64,000 nt of DNA from Spirosoma pollinicola (GCF_002831565.1 NZ_CP025096.1:8118468-8182467); one strand, 5' to 3'; shown: positions 1-10,022, counted from the first letter of the stretch. Notes: generated from the letters alone by a model not told the origin. Numbers and translations are program-made.

Positions 1-510
1 TAATCGAAAAAACAGATTAAGCGGAATGGGGTAATTTGGAATCACTTGGGACACAATTTCACGGAATGCTTTCGTAGTGAATTCGGGCATCTGTAAAAAG
101 CCATCGATCAGACTATATTCATGCTCAAATAGATCTAGGAAGGGCATCAATTGCTTCACATAAACATTGCATTTATAGGAGTTATGGTAAATCTTATATA
201 GCGTCTGATAAATAATTGATTCCAACGTCAAGCCCACCTGAGTATATACAGCGTAATTTAATCGTAATGTTCCAGGTGTTTGATTAGACCCGAATGAGGC
301 TAATCGAATGTGAAGCTTTAATGCTTCTGAGGCAAGTAAATACCTCAGATTATCGATACTACACTTTCGAACCAGCTCTTCGAATTCGGAGGGAGATATT
401 ACTGCGTTCACCTGTCCATAAAACAATAGACATTCAGCTAAGTGACCGGTAGTAAAGGGCTGTTTAAGGTTAGGATGAACACGACGGTTGATAGCAATGG
501 ACTCAAGCAT
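1..510 (-). CDS. Hypothetical protein, 3' end outside window
   Basis: An open frame of 170 codons starts at the ATG at 510 and runs off the left edge without a stop, so the C-terminus is missing. An upstream ATG is out of frame and hits a stop within five codons, so 510 is the likely start. The N-terminal 170 residues are mixed alpha/beta with no signal peptide, no membrane segment and no nucleotide-binding motif. I do not recognise the family. It points the same way as the STAND NTPase gene, with 305 bp between them, so it could be a co-located defence-island gene, but that is only position-based inference. Confidence 0.55.
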   Translation of the reverse strand, partial: MLESIAINRRVHPNLKQPFTTGHLAECLLFYGQVNAVISPSEFEELVRKCSIDNLRYLLASEALKLHIRLASFGSNQTPGTLRLNYAVYTQVGLTLESIIYQTLYKIYHNSYKCNVYVKQLMPFLDLFEHEYSLIDGFLQMPEFTTKAFREIVSQVIPNYPIPLNLFFRL

Positions 511-639
511 AGTACATGGAAAACTCAGAATGGAAAATAATTATTTCGTTTACTCGATCAGATTGGACCTAATTTGGTATGTAGCAACAACCATAGCGCT
601 CATATATTAATAATATTAAAATCATTAACATTGCAGGTA

Positions 640-774
640 GTGGCTGAGCTGTGTTGATGACATTTATTCATGGATGAAAGCATAGAGAATTGTAAGGCGT
701 AAGCGTACCGTATTCAATACTTTATGTATTATCCAGTCAATAGTTACGTTTATTAATCAACACTGTTCAGCCAC
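640..774. repeat. 135-bp element with 19-bp imperfect inverted ends
   Basis: The ends at 640-658 and 756-774 are inverted repeats of 19 bp with three mismatches, beginning GTGGCTGA. The 97 bp between them have no coding potential I can see. It lies in the 305-bp gap between the partial first gene and the NTPase gene. It may be a small transposon derivative or a terminator. Its outer GTGGCTG resembles the ends of the three hairpin elements at 21.7-24.0 kb, but the rest differs. Nothing else was found in 511-815. Confidence 0.4.
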
Positions 775-815
775 CACCAATAACTTTACTAATTAACCGT
801 TTTGCAATTTTTCGT

Positions 816-3800
816 TTATTTAGCTTTACTTTTCTTTGCCGTCTTGACGCGATCCATCCGCTTTGTTAAGTCAATACCAATAACCTTAATTTCGTCAATC
901 TTAGGATAGTTAGCAGCTATCTTCTTCCAATGATTTTGTAATGATTCAACAAGTTCGAAAAAAGTAATTTTAAGATTACTATCAGGTATTTGCCAACTCT
1001 TCCTGTCACCGCGATACACTAATACGAATATTCCTCTGTTTGATTTGCTGTCACGCAGATAGTCGCCACATAATTGATTTTCTAGCCTTTCAAATAGAAG
1101 TGCCCCTCCCCAATTGTCAGCGAGTTTAAGTTCTAATGGTACAGGAGCGTCGAAGTTTGAACCTCTAAAACGACAATCTGGTCGCTTTGCATCGGGAAGT
1201 TCTTCCTCTTGCGTCACCACGTATCTTTCCTTCGATCTATCATTACACCACTTAGCAATTACTTTTCGAATACCGGTTTCTTGATCTTCCTTGGCTAATG
1301 TAGACGCAATGCTTCCGTCGCTTTCTTCAAGATCGTGCTTCATATCCTTGAGACGTTGTACAGCTAGATCAAAAAGCTCTCGGTGATTGGTTGGCGTACT
1401 TTCCAAAGCTTTAGCGAATTCATTGAATTGGCTAATTGTCCAAGAGGGACCATCGGCATCCATTTCCGCTCGCTCTTTAGCATCGCGGAGCATCCAGTTG
1501 CGATACCCTTCAGCGGGATGTGTTTGAGACAACTCAATCATAGCCAGGTACGACTCTTTACCAGGTATACTCTTAAGAATGGAGTACAGCCTATCACGCG
1601 CATCTTGCGCGTCATCACGCAGGCCTGGTGAATAGACCCCTTTGTTAGCTCGGTCAAGATCATCCTCAACCCTGATATAGCGATGCATAAGAAAGTAAAG
1701 TTCTTTTAGGTATTGTGAATCTTTAAAAGCTTCTCTCACGTGTGGTCCACCACGTCTGCCACCTACTAACTCGACAACCGTCCTCATCGCTAGCGTTGCC
1801 GCTTTATCCTGATCGTAGTTATTTAATGTATCAAGATATAAGGAGAAAGATCGTATGGCCAGTTGTGGCTCTATTCCTATCCAGGTAGCATACCAACAGG
1901 CAAGATTATGCTTCGAATTGACAGTGCCACATTTACTTTGTGCGAGTTCAGCAAGGTCTTGATCTGGAACCACTGAACTTCCTTCGATGATTTTTAGCGC
2001 TTCACCCAGATCTGTTGCGTCGACTGGCTCTTCGCTTAGTACTTGCACAAGTTGTGTGGCAATACCATTCCACAGCCATTCACAACCCCAACTTACTTTG
2101 CTGAGCACGTAATGCCGCGTTTCATTGGGTTTTTGAAATTGGGTTTCCAATTCCCAAGTGATTTCATTTAAGATAAGCTTCTGCAAAAGTTCAGGAAATT
2201 TCTCATACAGCTTTGGAAACCAATTGGGGAACCCATTGAGCTCGTGAAAGGCATACCGGCAGGCAAGCCCGGCTTCTTCCACCGTTATATCGTCGAACCA
2301 ACCCGGCCTTTCTCTTGACTCTACTTCAATACCAGATAGGCCAAATAAAACACCCAGTTTAGTCTCATTCTCTTTATAACCCTCCGATCGAAGTAAAGGA
2401 ACATATGACCTCCAGAAGCTAATCATGCCGTCACGGAAAGCGGCTGCCACCCCCTCGCCATAGTCCTTGATCAAACCTCGCCAATTACCAGCGGTCCACT
2501 TTGTTGAATTATCATCAAGGCTACGCATACGATCATACATGTAGTATTGATTGTGTGAGATTTGGCCTTTTTCTAGACCACTAGCACGAAGAGTTTGATA
2601 GTTTTTCTTCAGCCATTTTATGGCCGCATCATCTTCTACTTGGCGTTTCTTATTGCGCTCCTTGTCTAGGCGTTGCCACCTGGCCTCCTCTTGTTTCCAC
2701 TTTCTTATCTCATCACTCTGAGTAGGTGGTTGCAATAGCTCCGTAAGTTTTTGATTTAGATTGTCGTCATTTCTCGCTATTCTCTTTAGAGCCGTAAGCC
2801 ATGCCTTAGGGCGATCGTTTTTCTTATAAAGCACAAAAGCTAAAGTCAATGCGATAAACTTGTCATCTACAAGCGGACGGCTAATAATCGCATCAAGTAC
2901 ACGCTCAAAATCTACTTTGCTGAAGTCCCAATATTTCTCCGAGACGTATACGTGCCAAAAACTATCTACGGTATCTTCTCCTTTCTTGTCTAGATGTCTT
3001 CGTGCTTCTTTGACCGCATTCCAAAACAAGGCATGATTCAACTCGCTCCAATCAGCGATGAGCGTTGACATATTGTGCGTAGAGTCTGAGCTGCTAAAAT
3101 CATCATATTCTTTGAAGACAGGTGCTTGTGTTAAGACAAACAGACTCTCCAAACTGAATACACCTGAATGCTTGACAAGTATCAATTTTTCAATGGCCAA
3201 CTTACATACTGGTAGCAACCAACTATATTGTTTCGAAACCTCGCAATACCTGCGTTCAAGAACAGGTTCACGATGCAAAAACTGACCAATTTCTTGGATG
3301 AAGTAGGTCACAGTATCGACATCAGAGCGTCTAATAAAACCCGCAAGTGCATATCCTAATGAATCGTGTCCATGTCGGCTTTCATCTTTCACGTTCTCTA
3401 GGCTCTTCTTTATTTGCTTAACTGAGTTCTTCGTGGGCTCCAAACCAGTAAATAGCTCTGCAAGGAAAGATCGACTAGGCGGTTTTTCGCTCGAAAGTAG
3501 GGTTTGTATGACCGAGTTTAAATCATCTCTTGATCCTAGTTCTTTCAGAATTTTCAGTGCTGTAAACTGCCCATACTGTTCAGTATCAGCCTCTAGGATA
3601 AATTTAGTCGTTACTGGCAACGCTTTCTTTATTCGTCCCTGCCAAATGAGATTCAATAAGTAATCAGTGATACAGCTACTACTTTTATGTTGCTCTAGTA
3701 AACTAATGATATCATCAGCCATGTCAGGTGATGCAAATCGTTGAACAGCGGCATATCTCTCAACAGACTTATCATAATTGCCTGAAGCCATTCTTTGGCA

Positions 3801-5204
3801 AATAGAGATAAGGATTGCCCTTCTTTCTTCAAGAGGCAACTTGCCTGGGTCTCCACCTAATAAAATAATTTCAGGCTCAAGCTTATAGACCCTGAGCATT
3901 ATTTTAGCGTCAAATAAAACCATCCATGACAGAACAGGCTTCATGGATGGTTTTACGACTACTTGCTCATACTGAGTACGAAAAAATAAACTTTCAATCT
4001 TTTCCCTTGAACCTTCGTTCTTCAATTCTTCGGACAACCACTGTGCGGTTAAAAACTCTCGTACGGATCTATGATGGTAACGAACAGTGCCATAAATCGC
4101 TTCATCGAATATAGGGCGGCTCAACAAAATCTGACATGCTGTAGTATCCCAATCGGTTAATACGGATTCTACTTCAATTCCTTGAGCGTATTGACTTCCA
4201 TCTGGTACCCTTATTGACGATTCGTTTGTAAAAACACAGGCGGCTGCAAGAATACGCGCTCCTTTTATAGCTCTTTCAGGCGTAAAAGGTTTTGAGTCGG
4301 CTCTATCCTGATCTCGCTCTTTAAGCCTGCTCTTTACGCTATAATTCATCATATCAAAACGTGTTCCAATCCGTCCCTTAACTTTCCAGAAGCTAATGAG
4401 CTCTTCCAAATCTTGCGGACGCGTCATAAATGCCCATCCATCTTGCCTTTCAACATCGCTTAGAAACTTATCGCTATCATCTATTCCTCTTGCTGTTATG
4501 AAAGTAATGACCTGATCTTTGGTCAAGTTGACCAAAGAGTATACCTTAAATTTTGTATCAGCATGGTCTGAGCTACTATTAGTATGTGTTTTTGCAGGTT
4601 CGGGGTGAGGCTCTGACGCAACAATGTCGTCTAGGGTAGCTTCATCGGTTTCATATTGCGTCTCTCTATCGTCTACGGGGGGGAACTTCGCACTACATAA
4701 ATTTAGGTCTGTTTCACCCCTCCAGGCAGAAGTGCGTGAAGTAATAATAATATGTGTTCGCGGGATGGCGACTGCTATTATATCGGATAGCTGTCGAATC
4801 GCTCTTTCAAAATCTTTTGGATCTCTAAGTCGCGCTTCGTCAACAGAGTCAAGAAGCAACCAGCCCTCTTCAGTAGAGTCTAACCATCGTTGAAACTCTT
4901 GCTTGGTGCCCACTTCGAATGATCCCCCCAGTCCGCCCGTGATGTTCTCTAAACGCAGAAAGAAGGCAGGCTTCCCCTGCGATCTGAGAATTTTTGCTGC
5001 CTGATGGATCTCCTGCGTTTTTCCAGCTCCAGCTTCAGCTAGAATGATAACTCGGAACTCAGCTGATAATTTGTCCCAGTGGAGCATACCTTCAGTTGGA
5101 AAGCCGAGATCTTCTAAGGTATTTATATCCCTATCCTTGGCCGCGTGGCTGTAATTAGCAGGTAATGGGTAAAACGTACGATTGAGGTTGATGAACTGTT
5201 CCAA
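816..5204 (-). CDS. STAND/NACHT-type NTPase with C-terminal PD-(D/E)XK nuclease
   Basis: Seen: 1462 residues. Near the N-terminus is a P-loop AEAGAGKT (residues 56-63), a Walker B block WLLLDSVDE (115-123) and a sensor strand IIITSR (152-157), the layout of STAND/NACHT ATPases. About 1100 residues of helical repeat-like sequence follow. The last 120 residues hold D1343 followed by VPLELKL near 1356-1361 and a QLCGDYL helix, which fits the D...E-x-K core of a restriction-endonuclease-fold nuclease. Known: STAND NTPases in bacteria commonly act as phage sensors (Avs, bNACHT). Inferred: an ATP-driven sensor that activates a DNA-degrading effector. The effector is at the C-terminus, unlike the N-terminal effectors of most Avs proteins. 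The DUF1016 nuclease gene lies upstream on the same strand, which supports a defence role. Confidence 0.75.
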   Translation of the reverse strand: MEQFINLNRTFYPLPANYSHAAKDRDINTLEDLGFPTEGMLHWDKLSAEFRVIILAEAGAGKTQEIHQAAKILRSQGKPAFFLRLENITGGLGGSFEVGTKQEFQRWLDSTEEGWLLLDSVDEARLRDPKDFERAIRQLSDIIAVAIPRTHIIITSRTSAWRGETDLNLCSAKFPPVDDRETQYETDEATLDDIVASEPHPEPAKTHTNSSSDHADTKFKVYSLVNLTKDQVITFITARGIDDSDKFLSDVERQDGWAFMTRPQDLEELISFWKVKGRIGTRFDMMNYSVKSRLKERDQDRADSKPFTPERAIKGARILAAACVFTNESSIRVPDGSQYAQGIEVESVLTDWDTTACQILLSRPIFDEAIYGTVRYHHRSVREFLTAQWLSEELKNEGSREKIESLFFRTQYEQVVVKPSMKPVLSWMVLFDAKIMLRVYKLEPEIILLGGDPGKLPLEERRAILISICQRMASGNYDKSVERYAAVQRFASPDMADDIISLLEQHKSSSCITDYLLNLIWQGRIKKALPVTTKFILEADTEQYGQFTALKILKELGSRDDLNSVIQTLLSSEKPPSRSFLAELFTGLEPTKNSVKQIKKSLENVKDESRHGHDSLGYALAGFIRRSDVDTVTYFIQEIGQFLHREPVLERRYCEVSKQYSWLLPVCKLAIEKLILVKHSGVFSLESLFVLTQAPVFKEYDDFSSSDSTHNMSTLIADWSELNHALFWNAVKEARRHLDKKGEDTVDSFWHVYVSEKYWDFSKVDFERVLDAIISRPLVDDKFIALTLAFVLYKKNDRPKAWLTALKRIARNDDNLNQKLTELLQPPTQSDEIRKWKQEEARWQRLDKERNKKRQVEDDAAIKWLKKNYQTLRASGLEKGQISHNQYYMYDRMRSLDDNSTKWTAGNWRGLIKDYGEGVAAAFRDGMISFWRSYVPLLRSEGYKENETKLGVLFGLSGIEVESRERPGWFDDITVEEAGLACRYAFHELNGFPNWFPKLYEKFPELLQKLILNEITWELETQFQKPNETRHYVLSKVSWGCEWLWNGIATQLVQVLSEEPVDATDLGEALKIIEGSSVVPDQDLAELAQSKCGTVNSKHNLACWYATWIGIEPQLAIRSFSLYLDTLNNYDQDKAATLAMRTVVELVGGRRGGPHVREAFKDSQYLKELYFLMHRYIRVEDDLDRANKGVYSPGLRDDAQDARDRLYSILKSIPGKESYLAMIELSQTHPAEGYRNWMLRDAKERAEMDADGPSWTISQFNEFAKALESTPTNHRELFDLAVQRLKDMKHDLEESDGSIASTLAKEDQETGIRKVIAKWCNDRSKERYVVTQEEELPDAKRPDCRFRGSNFDAPVPLELKLADNWGGALLFERLENQLCGDYLRDSKSNRGIFVLVYRGDRKSWQIPDSNLKITFFELVESLQNHWKKIAANYPKIDEIKVIGIDLTKRMDRVKTAKKSKAK

Positions 5205-5521
5205 GTTTTCACTTAGTATTTAACAAATGATGGTTTTCCATATGTAAGCATCATTCAGTACCACTTATATCTTGATTGCTCTGATTGGCTGAAGTTAGTC
5301 TCAATCTACAAATGATTGTGTCTTGCTCTCTCGATAACTTTCAATCTTTCGAGGCGTGTCCCGCTCATGGAAACAGTATTTGACAAAATAAGAGTATTCG
5401 GAGAAAGGCAAATAGTACCACCTTTCCAATGGACAAATTCTTGTGGTGGGGATGGTAACTATTTGAAACGAATATAGTTCAAAACATCGAGTATAGGCGC
5501 TTAACACGAATCTGTACATGC

Positions 5522-5629
5522 CTATCTCCGAGCTGCTGTACGAGTCTTCGCTAACACTTTAGCTCCTGCCCGGTTATTGCCGCTCGGCGGCTTCTCGCCC
5601 TTAGGTAAATCGAATAGACGCATCATCAT
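5522..5629 (-). CDS. Possible 35-aa peptide
   Basis: A short frame starts at the first of three consecutive ATG codons (5621-5629) and stops at 5522. The product is basic and rich in Arg, Lys and Ala, including LPKGEKPPSG. It is the only coding-like stretch I see in the 467-bp gap between the NTPase and DUF1016 genes. The remaining 5205-5521 holds only a weak 72-codon frame. It may be a gene fragment. No family recognised. Confidence 0.2.
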   Translation of the reverse strand: MMMRLFDLPKGEKPPSGNNRAGAKVLAKTRTAARR

Positions 5630-5671
5630 TGGCCCAGACTTACAGTGGATCTAGCCTTGATAACAGAGACC

Positions 5672-6772
5672 TTATTGATTGACAATACTTCGGCTTTCTC
5701 TTTCAATAAATGCTTGGAGCTCTTCTTTTGCTGGCAAGTTGGTCAGGTATTGCGATACAAAAACCTCGTGTGCCAGACCACTAGTTGCGTATTTAGCCAT
5801 GGCGTTGTTCTTGCTGGCACAGAGAATTATACCTATAGGTGGATTGTCGCCTTTAGTGGCTTCCTGGTCAGCATAGTAGTTTAGGTACATGTTCATCTGG
5901 CCAGCATCAGCGTGGTCGAACTCCCCAATTTTAAGGTCAATTAGGACGTGACACTTTAGGACCCGATGATAGAAAACTAAATCAATACGGTAGTGACGGT
6001 TGTCAAAGCTGATGCGCTTTTGCCGAGCCTCGAAACAAAACCCATGGCCTAATTCCAACAGGAAGTCTTGCAAGTGGTTGATAATGGCTGTTTCGAGGTC
6101 GTTCTCCGAAAACTCGGCTTTTTCCTTAATGTTGAGGAACTCCAACAGGTATGGATTTCGGATATAGTCGGTTAGCCCGGCTGGGGCGTTGTCCTTAACT
6201 CGGGCAATTACGGCCGCTTTGTCCGTTGAAAGTCCTGTTCGTTCAGCCAGCGACGTCGTGATAGCCCGATTCAGCTCCTCTACTGTCCAGGCATTTTTGA
6301 GTGCCTCAACTTCATAGAACCGTCGGCGAAGTGGATCTTCCACTTTCATAAGTTCGACAAAGTGCGTGAACGTTAATCGCTCAAATAACAGACCGTAATT
6401 TATTAGCGGTATGTCATCCGGGGGCGTGTACTTACTCAGTGCTTTTTTGTCAATTGCCTCGAAGTCAGTTAATTGGAATTTTGCAGTCAAAAACTGCAAA
6501 ATGTTTGGATAAGTCAGGTAGAAATTTTTGAACAGGTACAGGTTGCGGTCTGAGAAGCCCCGAACGCCCTGTTGCTTCATAGCTTGTGCAATGCGGGGGA
6601 TAGGATTTTGGCCGTAAGTGGCCCGGTCGTCACCAAGTTGTTCGTATTCGACAATGTAGAAGCCGATCAGCCAGTTGCGTAGAGCCATTAACTGATCGGC
6701 TTGACGGACGGCCTGACGATTAAGTTGCTGTTGTAAATCTTCCAGCGTAGTAATTAACTCCGAAAATTTCAT
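5672..6772 (-). CDS. DUF1016/YhcG family PD-(D/E)XK nuclease
   Basis: Seen: a 366-residue product from the ATG at 6772. The frame extends 51 codons further to a TTG, but that extension is low-complexity and hydrophobic, so I prefer the ATG, which is followed by the typical DUF1016 N-terminal helices (LITTLEDLQQQLNRQAV). The C-terminal third has YRIDLVFYH, then VLIDLKIGEF and GQMNMYLNYY, the conserved core of the YhcG nuclease domain (D...D-x-K with a following Gln). Known: this family is abundant next to restriction-modification and other defence genes, and its exact reaction is poorly defined. Inferred: a DNA-acting defence protein paired with the downstream STAND nuclease, though a 467-bp gap argues against one operon. 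Confidence 0.85.
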   Translation of the reverse strand: MKFSELITTLEDLQQQLNRQAVRQADQLMALRNWLIGFYIVEYEQLGDDRATYGQNPIPRIAQAMKQQGVRGFSDRNLYLFKNFYLTYPNILQFLTAKFQLTDFEAIDKKALSKYTPPDDIPLINYGLLFERLTFTHFVELMKVEDPLRRRFYEVEALKNAWTVEELNRAITTSLAERTGLSTDKAAVIARVKDNAPAGLTDYIRNPYLLEFLNIKEKAEFSENDLETAIINHLQDFLLELGHGFCFEARQKRISFDNRHYRIDLVFYHRVLKCHVLIDLKIGEFDHADAGQMNMYLNYYADQEATKGDNPPIGIILCASKNNAMAKYATSGLAHEVFVSQYLTNLPAKEELQAFIERESRSIVNQ

Positions 6773-7101
6773 AATGAACGGTAAAGAAACCTCACCTAAA
6801 ATAGCCAAAAATAGCCGTTTGAATCCAGGTAGAAAGTAATTGACACTTTCACAAAACCGTACAGATAATTCCAGAACAACTAAAAAACTGTGAACTACTA
6901 AATTGAACGGATTTATTGAACGCAAAAAGGACCGTTTCCAGCCCCTTCACTCCTACTAGATCTCTGTTCAGTAAAACCTCCGAATAAAATCAGGATAAGA
7001 CACTATTTTTTTTAATACCTGTCAACCACAATAAGTTACATAAGATTCCTGAATTTTTCGGAAGCTAGGCCAAGTAGCTCCGAGCTGTTGGGCCAAAGGC
7101 G

Positions 7102-7153
7102 CTTCAAGAAAACCAGTAGCTGAACGATCGTTCAGCTACTGGTTTTCTTGAAG
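7102..7153. terminator. Perfect 52-bp palindrome
   Basis: Two 26-bp arms (7102-7127 and 7128-7153) are exact reverse complements with no loop. The TAG stop of the 105-aa gene (7136-7138) lies inside the right arm, so the last codons of that gene are part of the palindrome. It probably acts as a transcription terminator for that gene, although there is no clear T-run. A recombinase or regulator site is the alternative. The rest of 6773-7101 shows nothing recognisable. Confidence 0.6.
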
Positions 7154-7453
7154 GTGGGCAACGAGTCGTCTAGCCCTCTCCTGGAGCCCTTCCAAGGCAT
7201 ACTGTTTTCGATCAATCGGCTGAGGATTCGTCGTATTCACATTTAGAAAGTAAGCATAGTCGGCCCTATTTTGTGGGTCAAGACCTGATTCGTCCCGATC
7301 AAAGTCAGGTTTGTCTGAAGGACCCAACTGAGCAACCAAACCACTCATAAGCGTGTATTGAGCCATGATGGTATCGTTGTCCGTATCGGCCGTGTAGGCC
7401 AGGAATTCCTTGATTTGATGGATTAAGGTAGACTTACTATCGTCGGTTTGCAT
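7136..7453 (-). CDS. Hypothetical protein, 105 aa
   Basis: A soluble acidic-to-neutral protein with no signal peptide or membrane segment. It starts with a helical part (STLIHQIKEFLAYTADTDND) and ends with a helix rich in Arg, Leu and Glu (LQERARRLVAHLQENQ). The ATG at 7453 is the only sensible start. Its 3' end is embedded in a perfect 52-bp palindrome. I do not recognise the family, and neither neighbour (DUF1016 nuclease downstream, GH26 mannanase upstream) is close enough to form an obvious operon. Confidence 0.6.
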   Translation of the reverse strand: MQTDDSKSTLIHQIKEFLAYTADTDNDTIMAQYTLMSGLVAQLGPSDKPDFDRDESGLDPQNRADYAYFLNVNTTNPQPIDRKQYALEGLQERARRLVAHLQENQ

Positions 7454-7644
7454 AGAAATAGCCAGAAATTACGTTCACCTCTTAACTCAATGCGCTGGGT
7501 AAGGTTTATAGACGGTTAACCAACTCGTACCGCCATGCACATTCAGGCTCGTTTTGGCGTATTGGACCCAACCTTTATCAAAGCGTACCGCACCAAGGAG
7601 TAAACGGGTAGATTCTAGCTCCAATGGAAGAACCCCAGCGCCTC

Positions 7645-8631
7645 TCAAGGTTTGAAAAAGGCCGGGAGTTCATCCAACGTCAGGACGTTGGGCGCTTGGT
7701 AAAGAGCCTGGATCGCTTGGGTTGAATTGTGGCTAAGAACCAGTTCCGACCAACCCATAAAAAACGTCCATTTGGGTTGCGCCTTTAATTGGCTGGCGGT
7801 TGGTAGCACCTGACATTCGCCAATGGCTACCGGCTTGCCCTTGGCGACGGCGACCATTGTTTCATACTTGGCCATCGTGTACCCACTCCCATCGTAGACA
7901 TCCAGGGCGGCCACATCCCAATACGCGTTGCCGGGGTTATAGACCTGCACATCGGTGACTAAGGTGCCAAAGTCCTGCACATCCCAGACCCAGATCAGGT
8001 TGGTTAGTCTTTTTTGGTTCACCAGGTAGTCATGCGTCAATCGGTAGAGTTGCGCCGTGCCGGTGGGTCCTGGTCGGCCGCCCCACCAGAAGCGGCCTTG
8101 GTTCATTTCATGCAGCGGCCGAAAAAAAACCTCTACTCTCTCTTGTTGCAGTTCCTGCAGAAAAATGGCTACCTCATCCATCCTGGCTTTCCAAGTTCGG
8201 TTCAGCCCACTCCCATCAGTCAACAGTTCTTGCCACTGCCCGTCGGTCAGGTGACTCAGCACGCCCAGCGAATCCCATCCGCAGGGTTGCGCCAGGGCCG
8301 GATTGCAGGCATGCCACATCAGATTGATCAGGGCCCCCTGTTTCCACTGGGTTTTGGCTTCCTGTATCATTGTCGCTCGATGGTCAATGTTATCGGCCTG
8401 AAATAAGAAATCGCCACTCCATAGGGCGGGATAGTGTCCCGTCAGGGCTTGCATTTGGGTGGTCCAGCGAGCGGGTTGAGCATTCGGCTCTCGGTTGTGC
8501 TGTCCAGCTAAGGTTCGGGTACCTGAAATCTGGTAGAGCCAATTGAGCGTCTTGAAGGGGGTTTGTGCCCGGACGATGGTCCAGCCTGATGTAAGCATGA
8601 TGAGCAGCAGTAAGGCTTTATCGGAGCGCAT
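7645..8631 (-). CDS. Glycoside hydrolase family 26, beta-mannanase-like
   Basis: Seen: 328 residues with an N-terminal signal peptide ending near VRAQ (about residue 23). GH26 landmarks are present: HACNP near 107, RPLHEMN at 171-177 with the presumed acid/base E175, WGGRPG at 183-188, and AIGECQ at 269-274 with the presumed nucleophile E272. Known: GH26 enzymes cleave beta-1,4-mannan or glucomannan with retention through these two glutamates. Inferred: a periplasmic or secreted endo-mannanase. It stands alone without SusC/SusD or other polysaccharide-locus genes in the window, so it may be part of the cargo of this accessory region. Length fits a single catalytic domain. Confidence 0.9.
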   Translation of the reverse strand: MRSDKALLLLIMLTSGWTIVRAQTPFKTLNWLYQISGTRTLAGQHNREPNAQPARWTTQMQALTGHYPALWSGDFLFQADNIDHRATMIQEAKTQWKQGALINLMWHACNPALAQPCGWDSLGVLSHLTDGQWQELLTDGSGLNRTWKARMDEVAIFLQELQQERVEVFFRPLHEMNQGRFWWGGRPGPTGTAQLYRLTHDYLVNQKRLTNLIWVWDVQDFGTLVTDVQVYNPGNAYWDVAALDVYDGSGYTMAKYETMVAVAKGKPVAIGECQVLPTASQLKAQPKWTFFMGWSELVLSHNSTQAIQALYQAPNVLTLDELPAFFKP

Positions 8632-8846
8632 AGGTGGTACTGGTTAGCTTATATTCTGTCAAATCAGTCTAACTAGCGGGTAGCTAATTAGACTATAACC
8701 ACAGGCAAGGGCTAATTTTGCCCGTTCGTAAACTTAGCCCTTGCTCCATTAGATGCTTTCCCAACTGAAAAGTCGTTCAATTAACGATCCTTTTACGGAT
8801 GAATAAGAGTCATAGATCTGTAAGGGTCGTTCCTGGTTTGTAACCC

Positions 8847-10022
8847 CTACCCATTACGACCAGATTCAGTCATCAGTGGATCGGTTAACAACTGTTTTAG
8901 ATTCGCATACTCCTCCCTATCTAAAAGGTCAATCGATCCGTTGGTGGCTAAACGGATTCGAGCCCGGCATTTGCTGATCCGAGACAACAACGGCTGAATG
9001 ATGGTATTGCTATGATTGATAAAATCGTAGAGATCTCCCTCACACGACGGGATTTTGTAGCCTTTGGTACTACTGGCAATAATGACACCCGCATCCCGTA
9101 GTGGGGCAATCACTCGCGTTTGAAAATAGTGCAAGGTGGGTTGACTATTTCGCCGTTCGTCAATGTGAGCCATCAGTTCCCGACTCGAAATGTAACGCGT
9201 GGGATCAACATGACGGAAATGAAACAATAAATAGTTTAAGCAGGTAACCTGGTCGATTTCCTGAGGTGATCGACTGGCTAGCTTGCGATGCAAGAAGTCT
9301 TGACCTAAACCAACACACAGTTCAGCTAAGCCAGCATTGTAGTTAGCTTGATCGGGCACACTTTGAGCTACTACGGGGGCAAATACGTCCGGCCAGTATT
9401 TTAAGGTAAGTAGCTTGGGTTTCAACAGTTGAACGAAGCTCGCTCGTTCGGGTGATAGAACCGTTTCATCATAACACCGGGCTAGGGTGCCTGCTACAAA
9501 ATCAGCCGCCTGGAGAAGCAAACTGGCTTGGCTGTTCACAAAGCGAAAACTGGCTTGGTTGAATAGCGTAGGCACATGCCGATTATAGATGTATTGGGTA
9601 AACCCTTGCATAAAATTTTCGTCACCGTGCCGATCCGCCACTAATTCCAGATTGGGGAAGCTCCGGTACAGCTCTCGGTCGGCTAGTCCATGCAGAAATT
9701 TGTAGAAGGACCCTTTATAGTAAAAGCCCTCCCCACGCAGTTCTCGTTTATCGACGACGAGCGCAAATAGTTGAAAGGGAACGGTTAACAGTTGGTTGAG
9801 GATCAAGATCCGGCGTTTATCATCGCTGCCTACTTTGGCCGATTTAATTGGTCCGGTTTGAAAGAAGCGTTTACGCACCGCTTCTAATTGAGTTTCAGCC
9901 TCACTAAGCTGTTCTTTGCGTAGGGTGATGGCGGTGACGATAAAGTGAGTGGAGACGCCTTGCTTGGTAAAGTCAAGGCCATTGTTTCCCCATTCATCCA
10001 GGAAGGCGATGTGATCATTCAT
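8847..10022 (-). CDS. DUF3800 domain protein
   Basis: Seen: 391 residues. The N-terminus IAFLDEWGNN and the later SLLLQAADFVAGTL (near 165-180) are the hallmark blocks of DUF3800, an RNase-H-like fold family, with ELVADRHGDE between them. The last 150 residues form a separate helical part that could be a winged-helix (RVIAPLRDAGVIIASSTKGYKI). Known: DUF3800 proteins occur widely on mobile elements and in defence neighbourhoods, but the function is not established. The TSD-flanked 422-bp element lies immediately upstream, between this gene and the divergent next gene. Confidence 0.8.
   Translation of the reverse strand: MNDHIAFLDEWGNNGLDFTKQGVSTHFIVTAITLRKEQLSEAETQLEAVRKRFFQTGPIKSAKVGSDDKRRILILNQLLTVPFQLFALVVDKRELRGEGFYYKGSFYKFLHGLADRELYRSFPNLELVADRHGDENFMQGFTQYIYNRHVPTLFNQASFRFVNSQASLLLQAADFVAGTLARCYDETVLSPERASFVQLLKPKLLTLKYWPDVFAPVVAQSVPDQANYNAGLAELCVGLGQDFLHRKLASRSPQEIDQVTCLNYLLFHFRHVDPTRYISSRELMAHIDERRNSQPTLHYFQTRVIAPLRDAGVIIASSTKGYKIPSCEGDLYDFINHSNTIIQPLLSRISKCRARIRLATNGSIDLLDREEYANLKQLLTDPLMTESGRNG

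Noticed and set aside
5301..5519. Minus-strand frame of 72 codons
   Set aside because: Its composition is unlike coding sequence, with many Cys, Tyr and Arg residues and no recognisable motif.
8014..8406. Plus-strand frame of 130 codons
   Set aside because: It is antisense to the GH26 gene and shows no domain or start context.
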